Shown here piece by piece: positions 18,148 to 28,900 of a stretch of 64,000 bases of DNA (positions are counted from its first letter, which is position 1; each line of letters opens with the position of its first letter). This DNA comes from Deltaproteobacteria bacterium (lineage in GTDB: Bacteria; Myxococcota_A; UBA9160; SMWR01), in NCBI GenBank assembly GCA_002729515.1, contig PBYF01000059.1, forward strand, positions 1 through 64,000, written 5' to 3'. The notes under the pieces are model-generated. The model had not been told where the DNA came from, made no database searches, and was given only the letters and a program-made list of their open reading frames with translations. Both the position numbers and the translations under genes were made by a program.

Positions 18148-18900
18148 TTGTCCGGTTTCCCGCTCATAGCCTCCGAGCGCCGCACGCTCGAATTCCAGCG
18201 TCTGGTTGGGAGAATCCTGGCCCCGCTGTGGGTCCCGGTCTGCGTGGGAATCATGCGCTTCGTCTTCCGCTGGCGCATCGAGGGAATGCAGCAGGCCCGG
18301 CGCACCTATGCGCACATCCGCCGCGATCCGACGACCCCGGTGGTCATCTGCGCGAATCACCTCACGATGCTCGACTCCGGAGCCATCGCGTGGGCGCTGG
18401 CCTCTCCGTGGCAGCATGTGACGCACTACACGTCGTTACCCTGGAATACCCCCGCCCGGGAGAATTTCGCCTCCACGTGGTGGAAACAAGCGCTGATCTG
18501 GGTCATGAAGTCCTTGCCCGTGGAGCGCGGTGGCGACCGGCGCGCCGTGGGCGCCGTCTTGAAGCGCCTGGTCTACCTGACGGGGCGCGGCGACGTGGCG
18601 CTCATCTTTCCCGAGGGAGGGCGCAGCCGCACCGGACGAGTGAACACACAAGCCGTCACCTATGGCATCGGGCGCATCGTCAAAACGTATCCGGGCTGCC
18701 AGGTGGTATGCGTCTACCTGAGGGGAGCTGCCCAGGAGACCTGGACCACACGCCCGGCTTTCGGCGAGACGCTTCGCATTTCCGTCGAGTGCTTCGAGCC
18801 CAAAACCGACAAAAGGGGCCTCAGGGGAAGCGTCGACATCTCTAGCCAGATCCTCAAGCGGCTCGACGCGATGGAACGGGAGCATTTCGATGCTCGGTAA
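18148..18900 (+). CDS. PlsC-type acyltransferase
   Basis: A 250-residue lysophospholipid or glycerol-3-phosphate acyltransferase-like protein. The H-x4-D motif is in NHLTMLDS (H71, D76), and the glycerolipid motif FPEGGRS is at about 154-160. A hydrophobic segment near residues 20-40 (LAPLWVPVCVGIMRFVF) likely binds the membrane. It could move the finished acyl chain from ACP to a lipid acceptor, coupling the pathway to membrane lipids. The TTG at 18148 is the only suitable early start, nine bases after the ACP stop. It overlaps the next gene by eleven bases. Confidence 0.88.
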   Translation: MSGFPLIASERRTLEFQRLVGRILAPLWVPVCVGIMRFVFRWRIEGMQQARRTYAHIRRDPTTPVVICANHLTMLDSGAIAWALASPWQHVTHYTSLPWNTPARENFASTWWKQALIWVMKSLPVERGGDRRAVGAVLKRLVYLTGRGDVALIFPEGGRSRTGRVNTQAVTYGIGRIVKTYPGCQVVCVYLRGAAQETWTTRPAFGETLRISVECFEPKTDKRGLRGSVDISSQILKRLDAMEREHFDAR

Positions 18901-19474
18901 CGACGTCGTCGACCTCGCCGATCCCGAGGTGCGCGGCGGCCCCGCACACCCGCGCTTCGACGCCCGCGTCTTCTCCCCGCCGGAACGCCGTGCGCTCGAG
19001 TCGGAGAGCGCCCCCAACCGGTTGCGATGGACGCTGTGGGCGGCGAAGGAGGCCGCCTACAAGCTGGCGGTCAAACGGGACCCGAACGCGATCTTTGCCG
19101 CCTCCCGCTTCGTCGTGAGGCTAGACGGAGCATCGCACGGGCAGGTGGCGCACCCCGGTGGGTGTGTCGCGGTGACGCTCGACGTCCGGGACGACACCGT
19201 GCATGCGGTGGCGCGCGATACCGCCGCATCAGAGGTCGTAATCGGCCTGGCGTCCTGTGCCGATTCAACGGATGCTTCCGCTGCTGTGCGTCACCTCGCG
19301 GTACACGACGTCGCTTCGCGGCTCGGTGTCACACAATCGGATCTGCAGCTCGGGCGCCGCGGGCGGATCCCGACGCTCTCGCTGCGAGGCTCGGACCGCC
19401 ACCTAGACCTCTCCCTCTCGCATCACGGACGCTACGTGGCATTCGCGTGCGAGGTCGGAACCACCGCGGCGTGA
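18890..19474 (+). CDS. 4'-phosphopantetheinyl transferase
   Basis: A 194-residue carrier-protein-activating enzyme. The magnesium-binding N-terminus GNDVVDL (D5) and the signature W-x2-K-E-A in WAAKEAAYKL (W50, K53, E54) mark the superfamily. LSLSHHGRYVAFA near the C-terminus is the SHxxxYVAxA element. It transfers phosphopantetheine from CoA to the ACP serine. Its position between the acyltransferase and the carboxylase suggests it serves the atypical ACP of this operon. The start overlaps the previous gene and the stop overlaps the carboxylase GTG. Confidence 0.88.
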   Translation: MLGNDVVDLADPEVRGGPAHPRFDARVFSPPERRALESESAPNRLRWTLWAAKEAAYKLAVKRDPNAIFAASRFVVRLDGASHGQVAHPGGCVAVTLDVRDDTVHAVARDTAASEVVIGLASCADSTDASAAVRHLAVHDVASRLGVTQSDLQLGRRGRIPTLSLRGSDRHLDLSLSHHGRYVAFACEVGTTAA

Positions 19475-22400
19475 GCGGATCCGACGCGCCCCAGCGTTTC
19501 GCGATCGTGAATCGCGGCGAGTCCGCCCTGCGCTGCATTCGCGCCGTCAAATCGCTGCGTGCTGCCGAGGGGTCGGGCCTGCGTGCGATCGCGCTCTACA
19601 CGCCGGTCGACCGCGACGCTCCGTTCGTGCGCCATGCCGATATTGCAGTGCCGCTACCCGCCGAAGAGGGCCGTGAGGTTGCGGCCTACCTGGACCACGA
19701 CGGCATCCTCCGCGCACTGCTCGAAAGCGGTGCGGACGCCGTGTGGCCGGGCTGGGGCTTCGTGGCCGAGGATCCCGTCTTCGTCGAGCGGCTCGAGGAG
19801 GTGGGTATCCGCTTCCTCGGTCCTTCTGCCCGGGCAATGCGCCAACTGGGCGACAAGATCTCCTCGAAGGAAATCGCCGAGAAGGCGGGAGTACCCGTCA
19901 CGCCCTGGAGCGGAGGCGTCGTCGCAGACGAAAACCAGGCCGCGAAAGTGGCGGAACGCCTGGGGTTCCCCGTGGTCGTCAAGGCGGCGGCCGGCGGCGG
20001 CGGCCGCGGCATCCGACTGGTAGAGCGCGCCGAGGATTTACCGGAGGCTTTCCGCTCGGCGGCCTCCGAGTCAGCAACCGCGTTCGGAGACAACCGGCTC
20101 TTCATCGAGCGGAAGGTGACAGGCGCTCGCCACGTCGAAGTGCAGATCGCCGCCGATCTGGAGAGCTTCGTGGTCTCCCTCGGCTGCCGTGACTGTTCGG
20201 TCCAGCGACGGCACCAGAAACTGATCGAAGAGGCGCCGCCTCCGGGTCTGAACCGGAATCTCATCGAGAAACTCGAGGCCGCCGCGGTACACCTCGCGCG
20301 CGAAGTGGGCTACAGCGGCGTCGGCACCGCCGAGTTCCTGGTCTCGGACGAGGAATTCCAGTTCCTGGAGATGAACCCTCGACTCCAGGTGGAGCACGGC
20401 ATCACCGAAACGGTGACCGGCGTCGACCTCGTCGAGTTGCAGATCCGTATCGCGCGCGGCGAGTCCCTCGTCGGCCTCAGCTTCGTCGAGCGGGGTACGG
20501 CCATCGAGGCCCGGGTCTGTGCCGAGGATCCCGACGCCGGCTTCCTGCCCGCGCCCGGACGCATCGCGCGCTTCGATCCCGCGCTCGGCCCGGGCGTGCG
20601 CGTCGACACCGGCGTCGCCGCCGGGAGCGCCGTTCCGGCCGCATTCGACTCGCTGATCGCAAAGGTAATTGCAAGCGGGCGCAACCGCGAGGAAGCGCGC
20701 GCGCGCCTGGCCTGCGCGCTCCTAGATTTCGACCTGGTGATCGAGGGCGGCGCTACGAACAAAGGCTTTCTGCTCGATGTGCTCGACGCTCTCGACTTCC
20801 GGGAAGGCGGCGTCGATACCGAATGGCTCGACCGCTTTTGCGCGGACCGCGGGCCGGAACGCGAATACGGCGTCGAGGCCCTCGTGGTCGCCGCGATCCT
20901 CTCCTACCAGAACACGCGACACGCGGCACGCCTCAACTTCTACGCCGACACGAGCAATGTGTCACCGGACCGAACCCCCCCCGCCCGCGGGCAGAAGATC
21001 GACCTCAGCCACGGAGCCGAGAGCTACCGCGTCGAGGTCTTTGCGGTCGGCTCCTGGCGCTACCGGGTGCACTGCGACGGTCGCGTGGTCGAGGCAACTC
21101 TCCGTGAGGACGGCGCGCATACCGCCCGCCTGACGCTGGGCGAACGCACCGTCCGCGTGCTCTACGACCGCACCGAGTCCGGCCTGCGCGTGGAGGTCGA
21201 GGGACGCACCCACACCTTCAGCAATCAGGCTGCCGGAGAAGTTCGGGCGGGCACGCCGGCGATGGTCGTCGCCGTCCAGGTATCACCTGGCGACGAAGTG
21301 CATGCCGGCCAACGCCTCGGTCTCCTCGAAGCCATGAAGATGGAAATCGGCTTCGACTCCCCCGTCTCGGGTGTGGTGAAGGAGGTGTCTGCCCGGCGCG
21401 GACAACAGGTAGCGGCCGGCGAGGTCCTGCTCGTGATCGAGCCGACCCAGGAGGGCACCCCGACCGGAACGCTGGCCCCGCGCCTTGAACTCTTCCGGGT
21501 GCCCGATCGTCTGGCACCGCTTTTCTCAGACACCGATTCGGGCATCAGCGACCTGGCAGCCGCCGGTGCGGCACCGGCGGCCGAGCGCCACGGCGCATTG
21601 GCGGCGGTTCGAGAAGAGGTCCGACGCGTGCTCCTGGGATACGACACCAACGAGGCACGCGCCGAACTCCTCGCCTCGTTCCTCGAGGCGCCGTTGCCCG
21701 GTGGCCTCTCGGAAGACTTTCTCTGGGAGCTGGCCGAGATCCGCCGGGAACTCGAGGCCTTTGCCGACGTCGATCAGCTCTTCATCCGCGCGCCCGGCGC
21801 TTCAGTCGGTGGCGAACTCGGCCCGTCGAACAATGCCCGCTTGCGCGTCTTCGTGCGTCGCCTCCACGCCGCCGGAGCGGGTATCGACGAGAGCTTCCTC
21901 ACACTGGTACAGCAAGCTCTCTCCCATTATGGAATTGACTCACTCGAACACTCCGACGCGCTCGAGCGCGCAGTGCTGCGGCTTCTCTCGTCACAGCTCC
22001 AGGACGGGCTCCGCCAGCATCTGGTGCTCGCGATCCTCTCCCGCGTGGTGGAACTCACCGAGAGGGGTGTGCGCCTGGGCACGGATCGCGCACTCGAAGC
22101 CGCGCTGGAACGAATCGCCGGAATGCGCGGTCTCGTGTCCGACGCCGTGGCCGACGCAGCGGCCGACGCGTCCTACACCATCTTCGAACGCCCCCGGATC
22201 GAACGCCTCGCCGAGCGGACCAGCAAGCAGCTCGAAGAGTGGCTCGCGCTGGCGGAGTCCGAGCCACACCCGCCGCCCGAGGAAGTACTGCTGCACCTCG
22301 CCGACGCACCCCAGCCCATTTTCAACCGGGTCGGCAACTGGCTCTCGGACGACGATCCCCGCCGCCGCGCAATCGCGATGGCAGCGTGGCTGCACCGGCT

Positions 22401-25059
22401 CTACTCACCGGAGGTGCCGGCACTACACACCTCGGCCGTGAGCGCGGAGGGCCGGTACGATCGCTTCGACTTCCAGGAAAGGGGCGTCGTGCTGGCGGCG
22501 ACCTGCACACCCGACGAAATTTCCGAACGCGTCGAGTGCCTCTTGGAGCGCGCCGCCGAGTCGGACACCGGAGCCACGCGCGCGCTGGAGATCTTCGTGC
22601 CGATCGAGGGCGAAGAATCCCGCGATCATTGGCTCGCGATTCTGGCGGGCCTGCCCGCAGCCGAGGACGCACCTCGAATCACAGTCACCATCGTGCCACG
22701 CAACGGCAGCTGCATCCACCACACGCTCGCGGTGACACCGGACGGGCTTCTCGAAATCGAGGATCTCCACGGAATCCACCCCGAGACCGCGCGACGCATC
22801 GACCTAGAGCGTCTCGATGGCTTCGAACTCGAGCGCATCCCTTCCGGCGAAAACATCTACTGCTTCCACTGCCGCTCGCGGGAGGTCGCTTCGGACGAGC
22901 GTGTAATCGTTCTCGCAGATGCCCGCAGCCGTTCTCCGGACGATGACCGCGAGGTGGCACTTCACGTTCCGGCCTTCGAGCACGCCTTCTACGAAGCAAC
23001 GCGCGCACTCCGCTCGATTCTGCGAGCCCGCGACCCGAAGCGGAGACTCCAGTGGAACCGCGTCGCGCTCTTCGTCTCTCCGGCGATCCTGCTGGATCCG
23101 GACACCGCCCAACAGCTGGCCCGTCGCCTCGCCCCCGCCACCCGCAACCTCGGACTCGAAAAAGTCGTCGTGCGGATCCAGGTCCTTGAGCGCGCGGTGC
23201 CCGATCGACCGCTGGAGGCCATCGAGTTCGTGATCTCCAACATCACCGGATCGAATATGGAGATCCGGACACGGGCACCCCACGTCGCACCGCTCGAACC
23301 GCGCAGCGACTACGAGCGGCGCATCGTCGAAGCGCGTCGCCGCCGGCTCATCTACCCCTACGAAATCATTCGGATGCTCACGGGCATGGGCCAGGGCCAG
23401 GCACCGGTCGGTGTCGGGCCGGCGTCCGAGCTGACGGTGGGACGTTTCGAGGAATTCGACCTGGACCCCCAGGCGCAGACACCGCGGGCTGCCAGCGTCG
23501 AGGGGCGCCCCTACGGAAAGAACAGCTGCGGAATCGTCTTCGGCATCATCACGACGCCAACTCCGAAGGTGCCCGAGGGCATGAGCCGGGTCCTGGTCCT
23601 CTCGGATCCGACTCTCGGCATGGGTTCCCTCGCCGCGCCGGAGTGCGACCGGTTGATCGCAGCGCTCGACCTGGTCGAGGAGCGCCAGCTCCCGCTCGAG
23701 TGGATCCCGGTCTCGAGTGGAGCCCGCATCGCGATGGACAGCGGCACCGAAAACCTCGACGCCACCGCCCGCGTGGTTCGCCGCATCGTGCATTACACCC
23801 AGGACGGCGGCACGATCCACCTGATCGTTCCGGGCGTCAACGTCGGTGCCCAGAGCTACTGGGACGCCCTCGCCACCATGCAGATGCACAATCGCGGAGC
23901 GCTCATCATGACGCCCCGGGGTTCCATGGTGCTCACCGGCCGTGCGGCCCTCGAAGCGTCGGGAGGAGTGGCGGCGGAGGACGAGCCCGCCATCGGCGGC
24001 TTCGAGCGAATCATGGGGACCAATGGCGAGGCCCAGTACTTCGCGAACGACCTCGCCGACGCATTCCGCATCCTCTACCAGCACTACGACTTCACCTACG
24101 TGGTTCCCGGCGAAGCCGGCCCGAGGCCGCTGCCGACCGGAGATCCGCCGGAACGATCCATCTGCGAATCCCCCTGCGACGCGGGCGGGAACGGCGGCGA
24201 ATTCCAGACTGTCGGCGAAATCTTCGACGACGTGGCAAACCCGGGCCGCAAACGCCCCTTCCCCATGCGCGCCGTCATGAAGGCCGTAATCGATGACGAT
24301 GGCGGTCACCTCGAGCGCTGGCGCGCCTGGGTGGGCGCCGAGACGGCCATCGTCTGGGACGCCCATATCGGTGGACACCCCGTCTGCCTGATCGGAATCG
24401 AGAGCACCAACGTGGAGCGCGAGGGCTATCGCCCGCCCGACGGCCCCTCGACCTGGAATGCCGGCACGCTCTTCCCCCTCTCTTCGAAAAAAGTGGCTCG
24501 CGCGATAAACGCCTCCAGCGGGAACCGTCCAGTCGTGGTGCTCGCAAATCTCTCCGGCTTCGACGGCTCCCCCGAAAGCATGCGGAAGCTCCAGCTCGAA
24601 TACGGGGCCGAGATCGCCCGCGCCGTCGTGAACTTCGACGGGCCGATCGTCTTCCTGGTCGTCTCCCGCTACCACGGAGGCGCCTACGTAGTCTTCTCCC
24701 AGGACCTCAATCCGCGGCTCAAAGCCGCCGCCCTCGAGGGTTCCTACGCCTCGGTCATCGGGGGCGGCCCAGCGGCGGCCGTCGTCTTCAGTCGGGAAGT
24801 GCGAGCACGCGCTCTGGCCAACCCGGAGGTTTCCCGCCTCGAGCAAGAGGCACGCAGCCGCAGAACGCCGGCCGCACGCGATCAATTCGACCGTATGCTG
24901 AGGGAATCGATGCTCGAGAAACAGTCCGAGATCGCAGCGGAGTTCGACGACATCCACACCGTCGAGCGCGCTCGCCAGGTGGGCTCGCTCACCGAGATCA
25001 TCACCCCTGCCGAGATGCGCTCCTTCCTGATCCGCGAGCTCTCCGGCAGCGAAAGCTGA
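19471..25059 (+). CDS. Single-chain biotin-dependent carboxylase, eukaryotic ACC-like layout
   Basis: A 1862-residue carboxylase on one chain. Residues 1-460 are biotin carboxylase, with an ATP-grasp loop AAGGGGRGIRL (about 174-180) and LEMNPRLQVEH (E300, N302, R304). The biotinyl domain has LLEAMKMEIG with the biotin lysine at K623. About 620 residues of helical linker follow, where eukaryotic acetyl-CoA carboxylase has its central region. The carboxyltransferase starts near 1290 (YPYEIIRML), with SSGARIAM (about 1415-1422), VLANLSGFDGSPESM and HGGAYVVFSQDLNP (about 1735-1748). These parallel the NSGARIG, FANWRGFSGG and RGGSWVV motifs of eukaryotic ACC. It probably makes malonyl-CoA for the operon; another acyl-CoA substrate is possible. 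The GTG start overlaps the previous stop. Confidence 0.88.
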   Translation: MSGSDAPQRFAIVNRGESALRCIRAVKSLRAAEGSGLRAIALYTPVDRDAPFVRHADIAVPLPAEEGREVAAYLDHDGILRALLESGADAVWPGWGFVAEDPVFVERLEEVGIRFLGPSARAMRQLGDKISSKEIAEKAGVPVTPWSGGVVADENQAAKVAERLGFPVVVKAAAGGGGRGIRLVERAEDLPEAFRSAASESATAFGDNRLFIERKVTGARHVEVQIAADLESFVVSLGCRDCSVQRRHQKLIEEAPPPGLNRNLIEKLEAAAVHLAREVGYSGVGTAEFLVSDEEFQFLEMNPRLQVEHGITETVTGVDLVELQIRIARGESLVGLSFVERGTAIEARVCAEDPDAGFLPAPGRIARFDPALGPGVRVDTGVAAGSAVPAAFDSLIAKVIASGRNREEARARLACALLDFDLVIEGGATNKGFLLDVLDALDFREGGVDTEWLDRFCADRGPEREYGVEALVVAAILSYQNTRHAARLNFYADTSNVSPDRTPPARGQKIDLSHGAESYRVEVFAVGSWRYRVHCDGRVVEATLREDGAHTARLTLGERTVRVLYDRTESGLRVEVEGRTHTFSNQAAGEVRAGTPAMVVAVQVSPGDEVHAGQRLGLLEAMKMEIGFDSPVSGVVKEVSARRGQQVAAGEVLLVIEPTQEGTPTGTLAPRLELFRVPDRLAPLFSDTDSGISDLAAAGAAPAAERHGALAAVREEVRRVLLGYDTNEARAELLASFLEAPLPGGLSEDFLWELAEIRRELEAFADVDQLFIRAPGASVGGELGPSNNARLRVFVRRLHAAGAGIDESFLTLVQQALSHYGIDSLEHSDALERAVLRLLSSQLQDGLRQHLVLAILSRVVELTERGVRLGTDRALEAALERIAGMRGLVSDAVADAAADASYTIFERPRIERLAERTSKQLEEWLALAESEPHPPPEEVLLHLADAPQPIFNRVGNWLSDDDPRRRAIAMAAWLHRLYSPEVPALHTSAVSAEGRYDRFDFQERGVVLAATCTPDEISERVECLLERAAESDTGATRALEIFVPIEGEESRDHWLAILAGLPAAEDAPRITVTIVPRNGSCIHHTLAVTPDGLLEIEDLHGIHPETARRIDLERLDGFELERIPSGENIYCFHCRSREVASDERVIVLADARSRSPDDDREVALHVPAFEHAFYEATRALRSILRARDPKRRLQWNRVALFVSPAILLDPDTAQQLARRLAPATRNLGLEKVVVRIQVLERAVPDRPLEAIEFVISNITGSNMEIRTRAPHVAPLEPRSDYERRIVEARRRRLIYPYEIIRMLTGMGQGQAPVGVGPASELTVGRFEEFDLDPQAQTPRAASVEGRPYGKNSCGIVFGIITTPTPKVPEGMSRVLVLSDPTLGMGSLAAPECDRLIAALDLVEERQLPLEWIPVSSGARIAMDSGTENLDATARVVRRIVHYTQDGGTIHLIVPGVNVGAQSYWDALATMQMHNRGALIMTPRGSMVLTGRAALEASGGVAAEDEPAIGGFERIMGTNGEAQYFANDLADAFRILYQHYDFTYVVPGEAGPRPLPTGDPPERSICESPCDAGGNGGEFQTVGEIFDDVANPGRKRPFPMRAVMKAVIDDDGGHLERWRAWVGAETAIVWDAHIGGHPVCLIGIESTNVEREGYRPPDGPSTWNAGTLFPLSSKKVARAINASSGNRPVVVLANLSGFDGSPESMRKLQLEYGAEIARAVVNFDGPIVFLVVSRYHGGAYVVFSQDLNPRLKAAALEGSYASVIGGGPAAAVVFSREVRARALANPEVSRLEQEARSRRTPAARDQFDRMLRESMLEKQSEIAAEFDDIHTVERARQVGSLTEIITPAEMRSFLIRELSGSES

Positions 25060-25062
25060 GCC

Positions 25063-25929
25063 GTGAAGTTCTGCGTCTCCCTGGCATTCACCGACCTCAC
25101 CCACTACGTCGAGACCGCGAAGACTGCCGAAGAGTACGGCTGGAACTACGCAGTGGTATCGGATCACGTGGTCCACCCGGAGAAGATCGCCACGCCCTAC
25201 CCCTACACCCACGACGGTGCGCCACGCTGGGAATCGACGGCACCCTGGCCCGACCCCATCGTCGCGATCGCAGCCATGGCCTCCGCGACCCACCGGCTGC
25301 GTTTCATGACCTCTGTCTTCGTTCTCCCCCTGCGCAACCCCTTCCTCGTGGCGAAGGCGGTCGGCACGACGTCGTTGGTGTCCGGGAATCGCCTGACCCT
25401 CGGAATCGGTGCGGGCTGGATGGAGGACGAGTTTCGGCTCATGGATCAGGACTTCCGGTGCCGCGGCAGGCGCATGGACGAGATGATCGACGTGATGCGC
25501 AAGCTCTGGACGGGAGAAATGGTGGAACACCGGGGCGAGTTCTACCCCTTCGACCGGCTCCAGATGAGCCCGGGCCTGACGGAGCCCGTCCCGATCTGGT
25601 CCGGCGGTATCTCGGAGGCAGCGCTGCGCCGGGTGGGCCGGGTAACGGACGGATGGATCTCCGACTTGCACTCGACGGAGGAGCTCCGGGAGCTCATCGG
25701 AAAAGTGCGGCGGTACCGGGCCGACGCCGGCCGCGGCGACGAACCGCTTCCCATCGTCGGAGCCTGCACCGACGCCGTCGGCGTGGATGGCATCCGCCGA
25801 CTGGAAGAAATCGGAGTGACCCACCTGCTGACCCTTCCGTGGGTGTTCTACGGACTGGACGGCCAGACCCTCGAAGGCAAGAAAGAGGGCCTGCGCCGCT
25901 TTGCGGAGGACGTGATCGCCGCGTTCTGA
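25063..25929 (+). CDS. LLM-class F420-dependent oxidoreductase (lipid operon)
   Basis: A luciferase-like TIM-barrel protein of 288 residues. Recognisable segments are WNYAVVSDHVVHP, HRLRFMTSVFVLPLRNP, GNRLTLGIGAGWMEDEF and PVPIWSGGISEAALRRVG. The GTG start is only three bases after the carboxylase stop, so it is probably the last gene of the lipid operon. It may reduce or oxidise the lipid product with F420, but no substrate is visible. It is clearly a different paralogue from those at 8473-9279 and 35159-36187. Confidence 0.86.
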   Translation: MKFCVSLAFTDLTHYVETAKTAEEYGWNYAVVSDHVVHPEKIATPYPYTHDGAPRWESTAPWPDPIVAIAAMASATHRLRFMTSVFVLPLRNPFLVAKAVGTTSLVSGNRLTLGIGAGWMEDEFRLMDQDFRCRGRRMDEMIDVMRKLWTGEMVEHRGEFYPFDRLQMSPGLTEPVPIWSGGISEAALRRVGRVTDGWISDLHSTEELRELIGKVRRYRADAGRGDEPLPIVGACTDAVGVDGIRRLEEIGVTHLLTLPWVFYGLDGQTLEGKKEGLRRFAEDVIAAF

Positions 25930-25979
25930 GACACCTTCAGCACGCCGGGCGCACCGCCCTGGTATCCTTTCGCGCCGCA

Positions 25980-28900
25980 ATGTCTTTGGATGAGCCGCTC
26001 TTGTGGCGTTTTCTGCCAGACGTCCGCACCGGGGAACGCTCTCGGTTCCTCTTCTTTGCGGGCCTCTTGATGCTGATCAGCCTCGGCCAGACAATAGGGC
26101 TGGCGGGCACCGAGGCGCTCTTTCTAGCGAAGCTCGGAATCGAGGATCTGGGCCAAGCGTTCGTCGCCGCCGCCATATTCACCGTCGTGGGCTCCATGGC
26201 ATACGCCGCACGCGTCGGAAACGTGAGAAATGACGGGCTGTTCATCCAGATGCTATTCGGCGCGGCCCTTCTGCTCTCCGGCGGCGCATTCCTGGTCGAT
26301 CGGCAAAGCGTCGCGATCCTGCCGGCCCTGTTCTGCTTCTGGTACCTGACCCAGGCGATCTTCCTGAACCATTTCTGGACGTTCAGCGGTGACTTCTTCG
26401 ACACGCTGTCGAGCAAGCGACTCGTTCCCCTCTTCACGATCGGCTCCAGCCTCGGCGGGGTGGTGGGAGGCTTGGCGGCCGCCGCACTCGCGAGATTCTC
26501 TGGCCCGGCGAGCCTGATCGCTGCATGGGGCATCACCCTCGCAGCTGCGGCGGTGCTGCTGATTCTTGGTCACCGCGCCCTGCGCCGGTGGGGCCCCCTC
26601 GAATTGGAGGAAGCAGACGAAACCTCAGCGGAGAACCTGCGCGGCGCGGCCCGCTATGCCGGAAGCTCACCTCTCACACGCTGGCTCGTTCTCTCGGCTC
26701 TCGGAATGGTAATCGCTGCGTTCATGGCGCAGTACCTCTACTCGGACGTCTTCGCCCGACGCTTCCCGGAGCCCGCCGAACTCGCAGCATTCTTCGCGAT
26801 CTATTTCGCCGTTACCAATCTGATCGAGATCCTGGTCGAGGTCTTCGTCACGCCGCGGCTCATCCGCAGGATTGGCGTGCCCGGGGCGAACCTGATCCAC
26901 CCCGTTCTGCTGATCCTTTCTTTTGGCGGGCTGGCCTGGCGCTACGGCCTCCCGGCCGCGATGGGCGCCCGCATGGCCCGCGAACTGACGGATAACGCAC
27001 TGGCTGCACCGATCCGCTCACTCGTGCAGAACGCGATCCCCCGCAGGCTCCGCGGCCGCATGCGCGCTTTCCTCGAGGGCATTGTCGTCTACGCCGGCAT
27101 GGCGACAGCGGGCCTCCTGCTGCTCCTCTTCGACCAGCCCGATCCGCTCTGGCTGTGCGGCGCCGGTGCAGCCGCCGGGCTCTTCTACCTGGTCGCGAAT
27201 ATCCGCGTCCGGCGGGCCTACTGCGACACACTGGTCGACCAGCTGAAAGCGGGACGCCTGGACTTCGCGCAGGGTGAAGCCACGATCGGTGGCTGGGAGG
27301 CCTCCCAGCTGGCGGAACTCTGGGAGGAGTCGCTCCGCACCGAGGGTCCCCGGCCCTCGGATTCGGTGATGCAGCTGATCCCAGCGCTCGCATCGCGCGG
27401 CATCGTCGATCCGCTGGTGCGCGCGGCCTCACACTCAACCGCGGCGGTGCGCCGGGCAAGCGTCACCGCATTGGCATCGACCGGACTGGAGCGTCTGGCC
27501 GGACCCGTCGCGCTCTCGCTGGACGACCCGGATTCCGACGTGCGGCTCGCCGCCCTTCGCGGGCTGGCGCGCGTCTCCGGCGACGGCCAGTTTCTGCAGA
27601 GCCGCGTCGACGACCTCCTCGAGGACCTCGACCCCCGGGTGCGCGCCGAAGCCGCCTCGATGGCCGGCGACGCGGGCGTCGAGACCCTCGAGAAGATGAT
27701 CGACTCCTCGAGCGCCGCGGAAGCGGGTGCCGCGTTGGCCGTGGCACCCGCCGCCCTGCTACCCAGCGCCGTGGACCGCATAGCCAGCACCGATGCTCGC
27801 ATTCGCGCCGCGGCGGTCGCGTGCGCAGCGCGGCTCACGGACGCTCCGCCACTCGAGACGCATACCCTGCTGGACCTGCTCCGCGACGAGGACGCCGGCG
27901 TGCGACACGCCGCCGCACTCCTGGCCGCGAGCTATGACGCCGGCGAGGTGCTCGCCGCCTTGGCCGATCGGCTCACCGATTCCTCGGCCCGGGTGCGCTC
28001 CGCGGCCGAAAGCGCGCTGGGATCCAGGGGCGCAGCGGGTATCGCAATCGTCGAGCCGCACCTTCGCGACGACACGGAGCAGACCGTCGAAGCTGCACTG
28101 CGCGTGCTGGACACCAGCTCAGCGCCGATCGCGCACAGCTTGCTGCTTCGGGAACTTCGTCACCGCGTCGAGAGGCTGTGGTGGTACCTGCTTGGCGTCC
28201 AGCACCTCAGTGTGGATCGGAACCCTTCGCACCGCCTGCTCGCCGCCGCCTTCGGCGACGCGATCCTGCGCGAGTGGCGACTGGCGTTCTACGTTCTCGG
28301 GCTCGTCGAAAGCCAGAGCATGATCCACAAGGTGTCGCGAGAGCTGCGCGTCGGAACCGCGCGCTCCCGCGCGGACGCCCTCGAGGTACTGGCGAACCTC
28401 GGCAACCGGGAGAGCGCCCGCCTGCTCGTCCTGGCCCACGAGGCGGGGCCGCTCTGGGAGCGCGCTCGTTTCGTGACCAACACGATCGATGTACCCACTG
28501 AACCCAGCGCGCTCGTGGAAGCGGCTTTCGAGGCGGACAATCGCTGGGTGCGGAACGCGGCGCACCTCGCGACGGATGGGGTGCGCGGCCTGGCGCACGA
28601 GGAGGAGACGATGCAGCAGATCCTGGCACTCAAACGAGTGGACCTCTTCAGCAACCTGAGCTTCGAACAGCTCGAGGCAATCCTCCAAGCCAGCAGCAAC
28701 GCCGAGTTCCTGGCGGGCGAGGTCATCTTTCGCGAAGGCGAGCCCGGGAACACGCTCTTCCTGCTGGTCGATGGCGCCGTGGACATCGTGAAGGACCACG
28801 AAGGCAAGCGGGAGTTGACGCTGAAGACCATCCACGCCGTCGATTACTTCGGGGAGATGGCGATCCTGACAGACGACCCGCGGAGCGCGACGGCCATCGC

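Noticed and set aside
13589-25929. A polyunsaturated fatty acid (Pfa-type) synthase cluster
   Set aside because: The enzymes are separate single-domain proteins and there are no tandem ACPs or multidomain PfaA/C-like proteins.
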